DNA of 64,000 nucleotides from Candidatus Brocadia pituitae (GCA_017347445.1 AP021856.1:3108613-3172612); one strand, 5' to 3'. Shown: positions 54,689 to 64,000, counted from the stretch's first letter. Program-made: numbers and translations. Notes: generated by a model from the sequence alone, not told the origin.

Positions 54689-57600
54689 ATGACGAAAAAC
54701 TTAAGGTGGAGAATACCTATCATTGCGGTAGTGGTTGCTCTTGGCATCATGATTTTGTATCCACCGTCAGAAAAGATTTTGAAGAAGGAGCAGGTGAAAG
54801 AGATTGACGGTACTGTAGTCGAACGGACGCTACTGGAAAAATCATGGACACGGTTCTTCATAACAAACCCTGTTATTCGTGAAACGATTGTTGGTGAAGA
54901 AACGGACAAAGATGGCAGGAATATCCGCAACAAGGTCGTCGAGCAGGTATCAAAGGGAAAGATTAAGCTTGGCTTAGATCTCAAAGGCGGCTCAGAGTTG
55001 TTGTATGAAGTAAGAGTGGATGAAAGGGAAGAACGTCCTGGTATTACCAGGGAAATCATAGAAGTATTGAAAAAGAGGATTGATCCTCAGGGGGTTATCG
55101 AATACAGAATACAAGAGCATGGCAGCCACCGGATACTCATACAGGTGCCGGGCGCAACAAGGACGGAAATAGAAGGGCTGAAAACACGAATTACACGGCT
55201 GGGTAAGCTCGAGTTTCGGTTGGCGGCGAGCAGTGACAGTCCGGAATATAAAGAGGCCATGGAGGAAAAACAAGTCCCGGGTTTTTACAAACAATGGTTG
55301 CGTAAGAAAAAGGGAGAAGTAGGTGAGGCTGGCAAATGGTTCCTTGTTCAAAATAAGGCTGCCATTTCCGGGGAACATTTGTCCAGAATATACGCTGACC
55401 GTAAGGGAATCGAACCCGTTGTGGGGTTTGAATTTGATGCCATAGGCAAATCCAAATTCGGGCAGATAACCGAACGTAACATTGGCAAACCGCTGGCAAT
55501 TATCTTAGACGGTACCTTATATTCAGCGCCTGTTATCCGTGACCGCATACCAGGACAAGGCATCATTGAAGGAAATTTTACCCAGGATGAGGTAAATGAG
55601 CTTATCGCCATTATGCGGGCAGGAAGTCTTCCGGCAGATCTTGAACTTGAAATGGAAACCATGGTCGGACCGAGTTTGGGAAGAGATTCCATTAACAGAG
55701 GTTTAATTGCGGGGGCCATTGGCGGCGCATTTGCCATCATTTTCATTGGCATTTATTATTTGGGAGTAGGGTGGATTGCCAACTGTGCAAATGCCTTGAA
55801 CATCTTTCTTATTGTGAGTGCAATGGCGCTTCTGAATGCTACCATGACGCTTCCTGGTATTGCAGGATTGGTGCTCATGATTGGTATGGGTATAGATGCC
55901 AACGTGCTTATTTTTGAAAGAATCCGCGAAGAAAAAAACAAGGGAAAACCTACCCGTGCCGCCGTTAAGGCGGGATATGAAAAGGCCTTTTCCGCTATCT
56001 TTGACTCAAATATTACCACCCTGATTACCGGGGTAATACTTGCCTCTGTTGGTACCGGGCCGGTAAAAGGATTTGCATGGACATTGATCCTGGGTTTGAT
56101 CATCAATCTTTTTACGGCTATTTTTGTGACCAGGGTAATTTATGATGTGTTTATGGATTTAAGCTGGATCAAGAAATTTTCCATGTTTAAGCTCATTGGC
56201 ATTCCCCATGTTAAATTTATTAATTATCGTTTTACTCTGCTCGCTATTTCTGGTGCGTGTATTATCGGTGGATTGACTACGTTTGCCCTCCGCGGAAATA
56301 AAAAATACGACATCGATTTTACCGGTGGAACACTTGTCCATCTCCACTTAAATAATTCCACCCCACCGGGATTTATCAGGAGCGCTTTGGCAGAGACCGG
56401 CTATGAGGAAGCTGAGGTACAAAGTATTTGGGCCGGAGAGAATTTAACACAGTTTGCCTCAACCGCAAATGAATTTGGCATCAGAATAAAAGATCTGGGA
56501 GATGAAAAGGTAAAAGAAAAATTAACTGATGATATCAGGAGCGTTTTGGGTAAGAAAGATTTGTTTGAAGGGATTGATTTTATTGAACCGCTCATTTTTC
56601 ATCTGAGGCTTACAAAGCCAATAGATGAGGAGTTCCTGCAAAAAAGCCTAAAAACTGCTGGCTATAGCGAGGAAGACGTGCTATCTACAGTGCCGGTAAA
56701 TCAATCGTCCAGGGAGTATTTGGTAAATATTCTCGGTTTGGAAGATACGAAAAAACGTTCACGAATGGTTAGTGCAATCGTCGATGGATTGAAAGAAAAC
56801 CTGATCTTCAAGGACGTTAAAATCGTGCTCGGTGACGTTGTTGAAGCCTTGCTGACACAAAAAACGGATGCGCCTGCTGCTCAGCCTTTTATGGATGTGG
56901 AAGCCGGAGAACCTGTCGATCCGGCGATTCTTACCTTCGAGCTTCACAAGCGGGGGTTTGGCAATGTTGCAGTAACAGGCCAATCGAAAGAATCCGCAAA
57001 TGAACGGACAAACAAGCTGAAAATAGAGGGATCGAGAACAAGCTTGCAAGAGATAAAACAAACGCTGAAGGATACCATCGCCGTACCAAGCATTTCTCTC
57101 ATAGGGTATGAAGCGATCCGGGTTGAATTAAAAGAAGGTATAGGAAAGGCAAATTTTGTAACGATCCTTCATGGGATTAAGCCTGTCAGTGATGCGGTAA
57201 AAAGCGTTTTGACAATGAATGCGCCAGCGCAAGTGTTTGCAATTCATATGCAGCCTTTAAGTGCAGGAAAAGTTCAGGAGAAGATTAAAAACGATGTTAT
57301 TGAAAAATTTAAGGACAACTTGTATAAAGAAAAGGTGCGTGTGTCTTTTGAATTGCTTAAAGATGCTTCCGAAAGTATAATGGCAACCGATGATAAGTCA
57401 GGCCAGGCGCATACCGCGCTCTTTCGCATGAACTTGTCAAAACCCCTGAAAAAGGAGGTTATTGAAGAAGTGCTTGCCTCGGCAGGCTATCACGATGTTC
57501 TGGAACAGGGTTTGGAATCCGGCAAAGAATATCAAACAGTTAAGATATCCCTTCCTTCTCAAAAAACCGAGATGATAGAAAAGACCATTCAAAATGCGTT

Positions 57601-58234
57601 TGAAATACCACAACCCCTGAAACGGATTATCAGCATTGGCGCTACAGTTGCTGGTGAAATGAAGGGACGCGCCATCCTTGCGGTGATCTTTTCCTGTATT
57701 GCAACCATCTTTTATGTATGGCTGCGTTTTGGAGACCTTAAATTCGGTTCTTCCGCGATTATCGCTGTTATTCATGACATCCTGATTACCCTGGGTGCGG
57801 TAGCAGTTGCAGATTATTTTTTTGGCAACATGAAGATCGACAGCGCCATGGTAGCTGCATTTCTCACTGTTGTTGGTTACTCCCTGAATGATACGATCGT
57901 CATCTTTGACCGGATCAGGGAAAATATGGGGGGGCGTGGTAATTTGCTTACCCCGCAATTGGTTAATGACAGTATCAACCAGACACTGAGCAGGACACTC
58001 CTGACAGGGATCACTACGATTGGGGTGTTGTGTGCGCTCTTTTTCGTGGGCGGACCCGAGATTCATGGTTTCGCATTTGTGATGCTCGTGGGAATTATTG
58101 TAGGCACATATTCAACGATATTTATTGCATGCCCTATGCTCCTCAAATGGAAGGGACTCCCTTCTGCAAACCAGGCATTGCCCCGGCAAAATTACCCGGC
58201 TCAAAGAAAGGAGGCAACCGCTAAAAAGGGATAA
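54689..58234 (+). CDS. secDF: SecD-SecF fusion with a large repeat insertion
   Basis: The product is 1,181 residues. The SecD half has a first membrane helix (about 6-28), GLDLKGGSELLYEV and the five-helix block ending GMGIDANVLIFERIREEKNK (~330-500). The SecF half opens with KKYDIDFTGGTLVHLHL (~530-550) and closes with its own helix block, AAFLTVVGYSLNDTIVIFDRI. Between residues ~555 and 965 lies an insert of about 400 residues in the SecF periplasmic region, where ~100 are usual. It holds three to four degenerate repeats of ~80 residues (LIFHLRLTKPIDEEFLQKSL, ALFRMNLSKPLKKEVIEEVL). SecDF pulls exported proteins across using the proton or sodium gradient. Confidence 0.95.
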   Translation: MTKNLRWRIPIIAVVVALGIMILYPPSEKILKKEQVKEIDGTVVERTLLEKSWTRFFITNPVIRETIVGEETDKDGRNIRNKVVEQVSKGKIKLGLDLKGGSELLYEVRVDEREERPGITREIIEVLKKRIDPQGVIEYRIQEHGSHRILIQVPGATRTEIEGLKTRITRLGKLEFRLAASSDSPEYKEAMEEKQVPGFYKQWLRKKKGEVGEAGKWFLVQNKAAISGEHLSRIYADRKGIEPVVGFEFDAIGKSKFGQITERNIGKPLAIILDGTLYSAPVIRDRIPGQGIIEGNFTQDEVNELIAIMRAGSLPADLELEMETMVGPSLGRDSINRGLIAGAIGGAFAIIFIGIYYLGVGWIANCANALNIFLIVSAMALLNATMTLPGIAGLVLMIGMGIDANVLIFERIREEKNKGKPTRAAVKAGYEKAFSAIFDSNITTLITGVILASVGTGPVKGFAWTLILGLIINLFTAIFVTRVIYDVFMDLSWIKKFSMFKLIGIPHVKFINYRFTLLAISGACIIGGLTTFALRGNKKYDIDFTGGTLVHLHLNNSTPPGFIRSALAETGYEEAEVQSIWAGENLTQFASTANEFGIRIKDLGDEKVKEKLTDDIRSVLGKKDLFEGIDFIEPLIFHLRLTKPIDEEFLQKSLKTAGYSEEDVLSTVPVNQSSREYLVNILGLEDTKKRSRMVSAIVDGLKENLIFKDVKIVLGDVVEALLTQKTDAPAAQPFMDVEAGEPVDPAILTFELHKRGFGNVAVTGQSKESANERTNKLKIEGSRTSLQEIKQTLKDTIAVPSISLIGYEAIRVELKEGIGKANFVTILHGIKPVSDAVKSVLTMNAPAQVFAIHMQPLSAGKVQEKIKNDVIEKFKDNLYKEKVRVSFELLKDASESIMATDDKSGQAHTALFRMNLSKPLKKEVIEEVLASAGYHDVLEQGLESGKEYQTVKISLPSQKTEMIEKTIQNAFEIPQPLKRIISIGATVAGEMKGRAILAVIFSCIATIFYVWLRFGDLKFGSSAIIAVIHDILITLGAVAVADYFFGNMKIDSAMVAAFLTVVGYSLNDTIVIFDRIRENMGGRGNLLTPQLVNDSINQTLSRTLLTGITTIGVLCALFFVGGPEIHGFAFVMLVGIIVGTYSTIFIACPMLLKWKGLPSANQALPRQNYPAQRKEATAKKG

Positions 58235-58399
58235 TAAATCCTCACCACGAAAGACATTCGTGGCATAAAGGTCTTAACAAAAAAAGGGGTAAAATTTTTT
58301 AAAACTGGTCTGTATCAGGTCATTTAAGGAGGAGAAAAGGGTGGAAAGATATTTCTTGGTGTTCATTCCTATAAAACCTACGAAAGGAACAAAAAAACG

Positions 58400-59263
58400 A
58401 TGAAAAGAGACGTGCAAGTTGGCGTGACTTTAGGAGTGATTATTATGGCAATTATAGGTGTCTTTCTGAGCACAAGAACTTCCGTGAAAGAACCTGCGAT
58501 CCCTATTCCAGAAATGGAAGAAGAAACTCAGGGCGATGCATTAGAGGTAACCGAATTATCACCTGAACCTCAAAATGCAAACCAAGAGCCTTTTAAAGAG
58601 ATAACAGCCAGCGCGCAGCTTCCCGAACAAAATGAATCGCCCGTTTCAGATACCGCAAAAACCGATGAATTACCGTCACAAAAGGATGACAGAATCGTTG
58701 ATGTAGAATGGAAGAAGGCAAAGGAGGCTGAGCCATTGCCCGGAGTCTTCCAGGATGATAAAAAACCTCTTGATTCTCATTCGGATGATTGGAAAGACAT
58801 TCCTTCCGGCAACAACAAAAAATCTGATGTGCAACTAGCAAAATACAAGGTGAAATCGAACGACAGCCTCCGTAAGATAGCAAACAAATACTATGGCGAT
58901 GAATCGAAATGGCTCCTTATTTTCAATGCAAATCAAGATAAAATTCATGACAGAAACAGCCTCAGAATTGGCACAGAGCTTATAATACCTGTTGAAAAGA
59001 CCGCATCAGAGAAGACAAAGGAAGGAAGAAGGGCAGAGACAACGACCCCTGCGCTTTCTCAGGTAGTGTCTGTGGAAGAAGAAAAAGCCGTTGATAGTGA
59101 GAAAAGACACACCGTACTGCAAGGCGATACCCTTTATACGCTGGCGGTTAAATATTATCATAATGGCACACAATGGGAAAAAATATTTGATGCAAACAAA
59201 AAAACACTTAAGAGCAAAAAATTTTTAAAAATCGGACAAGAACTTGTTATTCCAGATATCTAA
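58400..59263 (+). CDS. Membrane-anchored protein with two LysM domains
   Basis: The product is 287 residues. One N-terminal membrane helix (about 8-24, VGVTLGVIIMAIIGVFLS) is followed by a long acidic, Pro/Glu-rich linker (~30-145). Two LysM domains follow: YKVKSNDSLRKIANKYYGDE (~149-198) and HTVLQGDTLYTLAVKYYHNG (~237-286). LysM binds N-acetylglucosamine in peptidoglycan. It lies after secDF and 21 bases before the beta-propeller gene. Role: probable envelope or wall attachment. Confidence 0.85.
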   Translation: MKRDVQVGVTLGVIIMAIIGVFLSTRTSVKEPAIPIPEMEEETQGDALEVTELSPEPQNANQEPFKEITASAQLPEQNESPVSDTAKTDELPSQKDDRIVDVEWKKAKEAEPLPGVFQDDKKPLDSHSDDWKDIPSGNNKKSDVQLAKYKVKSNDSLRKIANKYYGDESKWLLIFNANQDKIHDRNSLRIGTELIIPVEKTASEKTKEGRRAETTTPALSQVVSVEEEKAVDSEKRHTVLQGDTLYTLAVKYYHNGTQWEKIFDANKKTLKSKKFLKIGQELVIPDI

Positions 59264-59284
59264 TGCATCTGAGGAGCAAACAGA

Positions 59285-60430
59285 ATGAATTTTAAACGTC
59301 GTTTTCCACCTATTTCAAACGTCCTCTTTTTTCTTATTATTATGGTAATGGTTCCATGCAGTACATTACCAGTGTTTTCTCTCTGTGCTCAAGAGCAAAT
59401 GAACGCATACCCGCTGTTTCGATACAATTTAGAAAGAACGGGCAGGGTATCCTTTGCCGGGCCTTCCGTGAATAATATGAAATGGAGTGTATCAAGTGCC
59501 GGAGAAATTTGGTCATCTCCGGTAGTGGATGCAGATGGAGTTGTTTATGTGGGCAGTACGGATGGGAATTTGTTATCGATAACCTCCAACGGAAAGGTTT
59601 TATGGGCGTTTAAGAGCGGCAGTGAAATATTTGGTTCTCCTGCAATTGGCGCAGATGGTGTTGTTTATTTTGGTGCTGTAAGCGGAAGGCTGTACGCGGT
59701 CAATCCTGATGGAAAAACAAAATGGAAGTTCCAGGCAGCCGGGGCTATTCATTCGTCTCCTGCTCTTGCTGATAAAGAAACCGTATATTTTAGTTCTTAT
59801 GATGGAAGACTTTATGCAATTGGCGCTAACGGGAAACTCTTGTGGAGTTATAAAACCGAGGCACCAATTATGCTGTCCTCTCCTGCCATTGGCAAGGATA
59901 AGACAATTTATATTGGTTCCTGGGATAAACATTTGCATGCCTTGAATCAGGACGGCACGGTAAAGTGGCGCTTGGAAACCGAAGCCAAAATAGACTCTAC
60001 GCCAGCTGTTGCTGATGCTGTTGTGTATATTGTGGATATGAACGGAAAGCTCTATTCCGTGAATTTGGACGGGACATTGCGGTGGGCATTTGACTTGGGC
60101 AGCAGGTCGCATTCATCTCCGGCGGTAGGTGCGGATGAGACGGTTTATGTCGGCGCGCAAGACGGCAACTTATGCGCAGTTGCAAAAGATGGCACCTTGA
60201 AGTGGAAATTTAAAACTGAAAAATCTATTACCGCATCTCCTGTTATTGATGTAAACGGTACCATTTACTTTGGTTCATGGGATGGAAATGTATATGCCGT
60301 CAATCCTGATGGATCGCTCAAATGGAGTGCGAAAATCGGAGAACCGTTACTTTCCTCCCCGGCAATCGGTTCAAGTGGTATGCTCTATGTCGGCTGCGTA
60401 GACTGGAAATTGTATGCAATAGGGCAGTGA
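59285..60430 (+). CDS. Exported PQQ-like beta-propeller repeat protein
   Basis: The product is 381 residues. The N-terminal signal segment (about 12-33, VLFFLIIMVMVPC) is followed by about eight blades of ~40 residues with the pattern SSPAIGADGTVYVGSxDGxLYA and W-K-F (KWKFQAAGAIHSSPAL, RWAFDLGSRSHSSPAVG). This is the PQQ-repeat (BamB-like) propeller. A catalytic site for PQQ is not seen, so it is probably a binding or assembly scaffold in the envelope. Tandem LysM and propeller genes suggest an envelope function. Confidence 0.85.
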   Translation: MNFKRRFPPISNVLFFLIIMVMVPCSTLPVFSLCAQEQMNAYPLFRYNLERTGRVSFAGPSVNNMKWSVSSAGEIWSSPVVDADGVVYVGSTDGNLLSITSNGKVLWAFKSGSEIFGSPAIGADGVVYFGAVSGRLYAVNPDGKTKWKFQAAGAIHSSPALADKETVYFSSYDGRLYAIGANGKLLWSYKTEAPIMLSSPAIGKDKTIYIGSWDKHLHALNQDGTVKWRLETEAKIDSTPAVADAVVYIVDMNGKLYSVNLDGTLRWAFDLGSRSHSSPAVGADETVYVGAQDGNLCAVAKDGTLKWKFKTEKSITASPVIDVNGTIYFGSWDGNVYAVNPDGSLKWSAKIGEPLLSSPAIGSSGMLYVGCVDWKLYAIGQ

Positions 60431-60561
60431 TTTTTTTATCCACAAAATGGTTTTACTTAATTGCCGGTTTCCTTTATACTATACATTTAGAGTTTTGTGA
60501 AGAATAAGTTACCATCCACATAATGCTTGAGCACGTATATTCGTGCAGGAGATGTTATTAT

Positions 60562-61788
60562 ATGATCGGCATATCAAAATTATACTGCGGGACGGTAGAA
60601 CCATCGGATGCGTTGCGCTATGGAAGAGAATCGAAAAAATTACCATCACATTTATTGCAATTTTCACAGGATAAAAAACCGGTTGTCGTATGGAATGTGG
60701 GACAACGCTGCAATCTGAAGTGTATTCATTGCTATTCTCAGTCAAAGGATATTGAATATCCGAATGAATTGTCTACCCGTGAGGCAAAGGCAATGTTAGA
60801 TGACCTTGCAGACTATGGCGCTCCGGTAATTTTGTTTTCCGGTGGTGAACCCCTTATGAGACCGGATCTTCTTGAATTAATCGGATATGCAAAAGAGAAA
60901 GGTTTGCGGGCAGTAATTAGTACCAATGGCACCTTAATTACCAGGGAAAAGGCAAATGAGCTGAAAACGTTTGGCCTTTCCTATGTGGGAATAAGCCTGG
61001 ACGGTCTTCAGGAGACTAATGACCGTTTCAGGGGGATTCCCGGTGCATTTGAAGCCGCTTTATCGGGAATCCGGAATTGTCTGTCGGTGGGTATTAAAGT
61101 CGGTCTGCGATTTACCATTAATAAAAGAAATGCGCATGACATCCCGGGAATATTTCAGCTCATTGAAAAAGAAAATATCCCAAGAGTCTGTTTCTACCAC
61201 CTGGTTTACTCAGGAAGAGGTTCCAACCTCATTGAGGAAGACCTTTCCCACAAAGAAACCCGTGAAGTCGTGGATCTTATTATGAATAAAACGAGAGAAG
61301 CGCATGACAGGGGCAGAAAAATAGAGGTGCTTACTGTGGACAATCATGCCGACGGTCCGTATGTGTATTTGCGGCTATTAAAGGAAAATCCAAAAAGGGC
61401 AAAAGAGGTATTTGAACTTCTCCAGATGAATGAAGGAAATAGCTCAGGAAAGGGACTTGCCTGTATTAGTTGGGATGGAGAGGTGCATGCAGACCAGTTC
61501 TGGCGGCAATATTCCTTTGGAAATATCAAGAAAAGAAAGTTTAGCGAGATATGGGAAGACACCTCGAACGAATTAATGGCGCGACTGAAGAATAAGAACC
61601 CTTATATCAAAGGGCGGTGTGCACCGTGCAAATGGCTCTCGGTTTGTGGCGGCAACTTCAGAGCACGGGCTGAGGCCTATTATGGTGATATGTGGGAACA
61701 CGACCCTGCCTGCTATCTTACTGATGAAGAAATTGGAATCGAGTCTGTATCTCCCAAAAAGGCAAGACAAAAGGTAGCAGTTTCGTGA
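60562..61788 (+). CDS. ahbC: Radical SAM/SPASM enzyme, AhbC-like (12,18-didecarboxysiroheme deacetylase)
   Basis: The start at 60562 (MIGISKLYCGTVEPSDALRY) has AGGAGA 9 bases upstream; 60523 is less likely. The product is 408 residues. The radical SAM cluster is in GQRCNLKCIHCYSQS (CxxxCxxC). The SPASM region has GLACISWDGEVHADQFWRQY and CAPCKWLSVCGGNFRARAEA with extra cluster Cys. The N-terminal SKLYCGTVEPSDALRYGRES and SHLLQFSQDKKPVVVWN are typical of AhbC, which removes acetate side chains in the siroheme-dependent route to heme. NirJ (heme d1) is a close relative and remains possible. Confidence 0.82.
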   Translation: MIGISKLYCGTVEPSDALRYGRESKKLPSHLLQFSQDKKPVVVWNVGQRCNLKCIHCYSQSKDIEYPNELSTREAKAMLDDLADYGAPVILFSGGEPLMRPDLLELIGYAKEKGLRAVISTNGTLITREKANELKTFGLSYVGISLDGLQETNDRFRGIPGAFEAALSGIRNCLSVGIKVGLRFTINKRNAHDIPGIFQLIEKENIPRVCFYHLVYSGRGSNLIEEDLSHKETREVVDLIMNKTREAHDRGRKIEVLTVDNHADGPYVYLRLLKENPKRAKEVFELLQMNEGNSSGKGLACISWDGEVHADQFWRQYSFGNIKKRKFSEIWEDTSNELMARLKNKNPYIKGRCAPCKWLSVCGGNFRARAEAYYGDMWEHDPACYLTDEEIGIESVSPKKARQKVAVS

Positions 61789-61808
61789 TGTCATTTCACG
61801 CTAACCTA

Positions 61809-61843
61809 TTACATAAACATTGCCTGACGTAATGTTTATGTAA
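61809..61843. repeat. 13-bp perfect AT-rich inverted repeat after ahbC
   Basis: TTACATAAACATT and AATGTTTATGTAA flank a 9-base loop, 20 bases after the ahbC stop. No T run follows, and the stem is AT-rich, so it could be an operator or RNA 3' structure rather than an intrinsic terminator. The rest of 61789-62007 holds no gene; 61898-61924 repeats the motif seen at 23797-23825. Confidence 0.5.
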
Positions 61844-62007
61844 AACCAATATAAAACGGAATACGTAGCGCGGGTGGTTTATCCCCCGCCCAATGCCTTT
61901 TTCAAAAGGCTAATTTGCTACGAATTTTTAAAACCGTGGTTGCAGAGCGCCGAGCCTCGTTGCCTTGCAGATAAAGAGTTACCGAAGACCTGATTTTAGA
62001 AAAAGAA

Positions 62008-62808
62008 TTACATCTGCCTTTTTAGAATAAAAGGCAGGTGAACCTGGTCCTGTTTATAGTCGCCGGTAAGCGCATACATGATGATGTTTATACCGAGACG
62101 AAATGCCATAGACCGTTGTGCCTCACCTCCAGGAGTCACCTGATATTCCCAGGAACCAAGCGGGTCTTTAGCCCAGGCGCCTCCCATGTCGTTCTGTGAA
62201 TAGATAATGGCCGCCCGGTTTTCTGTGGTTATACCTTCCAGATAAGATTTTTCCATAATCCTTCCGTAGGACTGGTTCAGTAAGTAAAAAGATTTGAAAA
62301 TCGTGTGATCTGCGGGTAGTCTTTCCAGGGATTTATTGGGAAACAGCCGCTTGACTTCACGCCGCACAGAATTATCAAACCCAAAATTGCTCTTTCCGAC
62401 GCAGTCGTCAATCAAGAGTGTGCCTCCGAATTCCAGATATAGTTTGAGATTGCTGATTTCTCTATCACTGAATGGTGGAAGTTCCTGGTCGCCCGACATA
62501 TAAAGAAATGGGTATTCAAAGATAGTGATGTCATCTGCCCGAAGGATTACCGTATCAATACGCGCCTCAACGCTGGTTCGCTTGATAAGCTCCCACATCA
62601 GGCGATTTCCCGCACGGGGTCGTGGATTCCAGTTCCCTCCTGAATACTCTAGTTGGGCAAAGGTAAATTTTGAAGCTTCACCCATCGCAAAACCCTTACA
62701 GGGGAAAAAAGTAAAACCGCAGATTACAAAGATTGCACAGATAAAGAATCTGAGATTCCTGCGGATGACAGGCCACAGCAGGACAGAGACACGGAGACAA
62801 TAATACAT
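62008..62808 (-). CDS. DUF4159 domain protein with signal peptide
   Basis: The product is 266 residues. A basic N-terminus and hydrophobic stretch (VIRRNLRFFICAIFVICGFTFF) act as signal or anchor. The domain shows FTFAQLEYSGGNWNPRPRAG, EYPFLYMSGDQELPPFSDRE and GGTLLIDDCVGKSNFGFD, the DUF4159 blocks (glutamine-amidotransferase-like fold without catalytic Cys). Such genes are usual in planctomycetes next to MoxR and DUF58 genes; neither is here. Function unknown. Confidence 0.85.
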   Translation of the reverse strand: MYYCLRVSVLLWPVIRRNLRFFICAIFVICGFTFFPCKGFAMGEASKFTFAQLEYSGGNWNPRPRAGNRLMWELIKRTSVEARIDTVILRADDITIFEYPFLYMSGDQELPPFSDREISNLKLYLEFGGTLLIDDCVGKSNFGFDNSVRREVKRLFPNKSLERLPADHTIFKSFYLLNQSYGRIMEKSYLEGITTENRAAIIYSQNDMGGAWAKDPLGSWEYQVTPGGEAQRSMAFRLGINIIMYALTGDYKQDQVHLPFILKRQM

Positions 62809-63171
62809 GCTATTATCCTCAATTTTGCTCCCCTTTCCTCAATACAGCGGAAAGCGAATTTGCGCAGTACATATTTCAGATCGTGTAAAGAGTGCAGTTG
62901 ACAGAAGGAGACGGAGATGAAAGAAAGTGTATCACATACGGTAGGGGAGTGCAAGTATCATGTGGCAGTGAGTCCTGTTGAAATATTTCAAGGGAATACA
63001 TTTCCTCGACAAAAAGGGAAAAATAGTGTATGCTAAAGCTTTAAAGAGATAAGGTGCAGGATTCAAGATGAGAGATGAAGCGTGCCGTCGTAAATAGCAC
63101 GACCTTCGATAGAGTGGCGTGTTCTCAGTGGTTAATTTTTCGTACTATTTAAAATCGACGAGGAGAAAGAA
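62809..63171. other. Divergent intergenic region
   Basis: These 363 bases lie between the divergent DUF4159 and nifJ-type genes and must hold both promoters. The ribosome site AGGAG at 63161-63165 serves the downstream gene. TTGACA occurs near 62888, but I cannot place a convincing matching -10. No gene is seen. Confidence 0.4.
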
Positions 63172-64000
63172 ATGAGTCGGAAGATGGTTACCGTTGATGG
63201 CTGTACGGCGTGTGCACATGTGGTGCATGCTACCAATGAAATTATCACAATTTATCCGATAACGCCTTCTTCGCCAATCGCCGAGATATGCGATGCCAAG
63301 ACGGCCGCTGGACAGGTGAACATCTGGGGGTCGGTGCCGAAGGTAAGCCAGATGCAGTCAGAGGCAGGCGTTGCTGGGGCGGTGCACGGGTCGCTGACAA
63401 CAGGTGCGCTGGCAACCACGATTTCATGTTCTCAGGGGCTTCTATTGCTTCTTCCGAACATGTACAAGATTGCCGGAGAACTTGTCCCAACTGTCTTTCA
63501 CTTGACTGCTCGTTCCCTGGCATGTCAGGGATTATCGATTTTTGGCGACCATTCAGACGTCATGGCCGCGCGTTCTACGGGCTTTGCCATGCTGTGCTCG
63601 AAAAACGTGCAGGAGGCCATGGACTTCGCCTTGATTGCTCAGGCGGCGGCCCTCGAGTCCAGGATACCGTTCATGCATTTCTTCGATGGATTCAGGACGT
63701 CCCACGAGGTGCAAAAGATTGAAGAGGTGTCTTTTGATGATATGCGGGCAATGATCGATAACGATCTGGTGATAGCCCACCGCAAGCGGGGTCTTACCCC
63801 AGACAATCCTTCTATCCGCGGCACTGCTCAGAACCCTGATGTGTACTTTCAGGGACGGGAAACCGTGAATAAATATTATGCCGCGACACCTTCCCTTGTG
63901 CAGAAGGCAATGGACAAATTTGCCAGGGTTACCGGTCGCCAGTATAAACTTTTTGACTACTCTGGCGTACCCAATGCTGAACGCATTATTATCATTATGG
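63172..64000 (+). CDS. nifJ: Pyruvate:ferredoxin (flavodoxin) oxidoreductase, 3' end beyond window
   Basis: The ATG at 63172 follows AGGAG by 6 bases. The frame stays open to the window end (276 codons). The protein begins MSRKMVTVDGCTACAHVVHA, then TIYPITPSSPIAEICD, SVPKVSQMQSEAGVAGAVHG and LTTGALATTISCSQGLLLLL, the alpha-subunit pyrimidine-binding part of NifJ-type single-chain enzymes. It converts pyruvate and coenzyme A to acetyl-CoA, CO2 and reduced ferredoxin, central to anaerobes using the acetyl-CoA pathway. Composition is more GC-rich than its neighbours, perhaps from high expression. Confidence 0.93.
   Translation, partial: MSRKMVTVDGCTACAHVVHATNEIITIYPITPSSPIAEICDAKTAAGQVNIWGSVPKVSQMQSEAGVAGAVHGSLTTGALATTISCSQGLLLLLPNMYKIAGELVPTVFHLTARSLACQGLSIFGDHSDVMAARSTGFAMLCSKNVQEAMDFALIAQAAALESRIPFMHFFDGFRTSHEVQKIEEVSFDDMRAMIDNDLVIAHRKRGLTPDNPSIRGTAQNPDVYFQGRETVNKYYAATPSLVQKAMDKFARVTGRQYKLFDYSGVPNAERIIIIM

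Noticed and set aside
58245-58263. Short hairpin CCACGAA/TTCGTGG after secDF as a terminator
   Set aside because: It has only a 7-bp stem and no following T run.

Overview
This 64 kb window is bacterial chromosome, most likely from a planctomycete and plausibly an anammox-type member of the Brocadiales. That placement is an inference from gene content: TPR proteins, including one joined to RNA polymerase alpha C-terminal domains; an enlarged SecD-SecF fusion; a multicopper oxidase; a small monoheme lipoprotein; an AhbC-type radical SAM enzyme; a pyruvate:ferredoxin oxidoreductase. No rRNA, tRNA or CRISPR array was found, so the taxonomy rests on proteins only.

Positions 1-7383 hold a type I restriction-modification operon (hsdM, hsdS, hsdR) carrying passenger genes. 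Between hsdM and hsdS lie a decayed Bro-N gene and an AT-rich pair that I cannot assign: a soluble protein and a four-helix membrane protein. Between hsdS and hsdR lies a Fic AMP-transferase gene, preceded by phased TGTATACA palindromes. Positions 7497-9696 carry an iron-sulfur flavoprotein, a monoheme lipoprotein and a trehalose-synthase-type glycosyltransferase. Next come a multicopper oxidase, a REC-PAS-GGDEF-EAL protein and a flavodiiron protein.

Positions 15.5-19.5 kb form a minus-strand housekeeping run (LysM/M23-like lipoprotein, CBS protein with a frameshift, FmdB-type zinc ribbon, HIT hydrolase, dGTPase-like, IspD). It is followed by a 58-residue secreted Cys/His-rich protein and a Tat-exported DUF362 protein. 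Positions 21-29.3 kb are plus-strand: a secreted protein of unknown function, a HAD phosphatase, a class II FBPase-like domain fused to TPRs with its metal site apparently lost, and a TMTC-like membrane TPR protein.

Positions 29.4-42.8 kb are a patchwork of mobile and defence DNA. It contains two IS1380-type transposase fragments, a radC cut by a complete IS3-family element, and remnants of a second type I system (hsdM tail, hsdS half). Two toxin-antitoxin-type pairs (DUF433/DUF5615 and MntA/HepT) sit between duplicated copies of the hsdM tail. An IetAS-like AAA ATPase plus subtilase pair follows, with an in-frame TGA in the protease gene, and then a 333 bp element with very long terminal inverted repeats.

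The right third returns to core genes: asd, an RNase HII-like gene, an M4 metalloprotease, cspA and the TPR-alphaCTD protein. A long plus-strand cluster follows: ruvA-ruvB-queH-spoIID-like-tgt-yajC-secDF, then a LysM protein, a PQQ-type beta-propeller and ahbC. A DUF4159 gene on the minus strand and the start of a pyruvate:ferredoxin oxidoreductase gene, cut by the window edge, close the window. Candidates for undescribed biology, in order of my interest: the TPR-alphaCTD protein, the uncharacterised pair inside the hsd operon, the FBPase-like/TPR fusion, the toxin-antitoxin cassette between hsdM tails, and the SecDF insertion.
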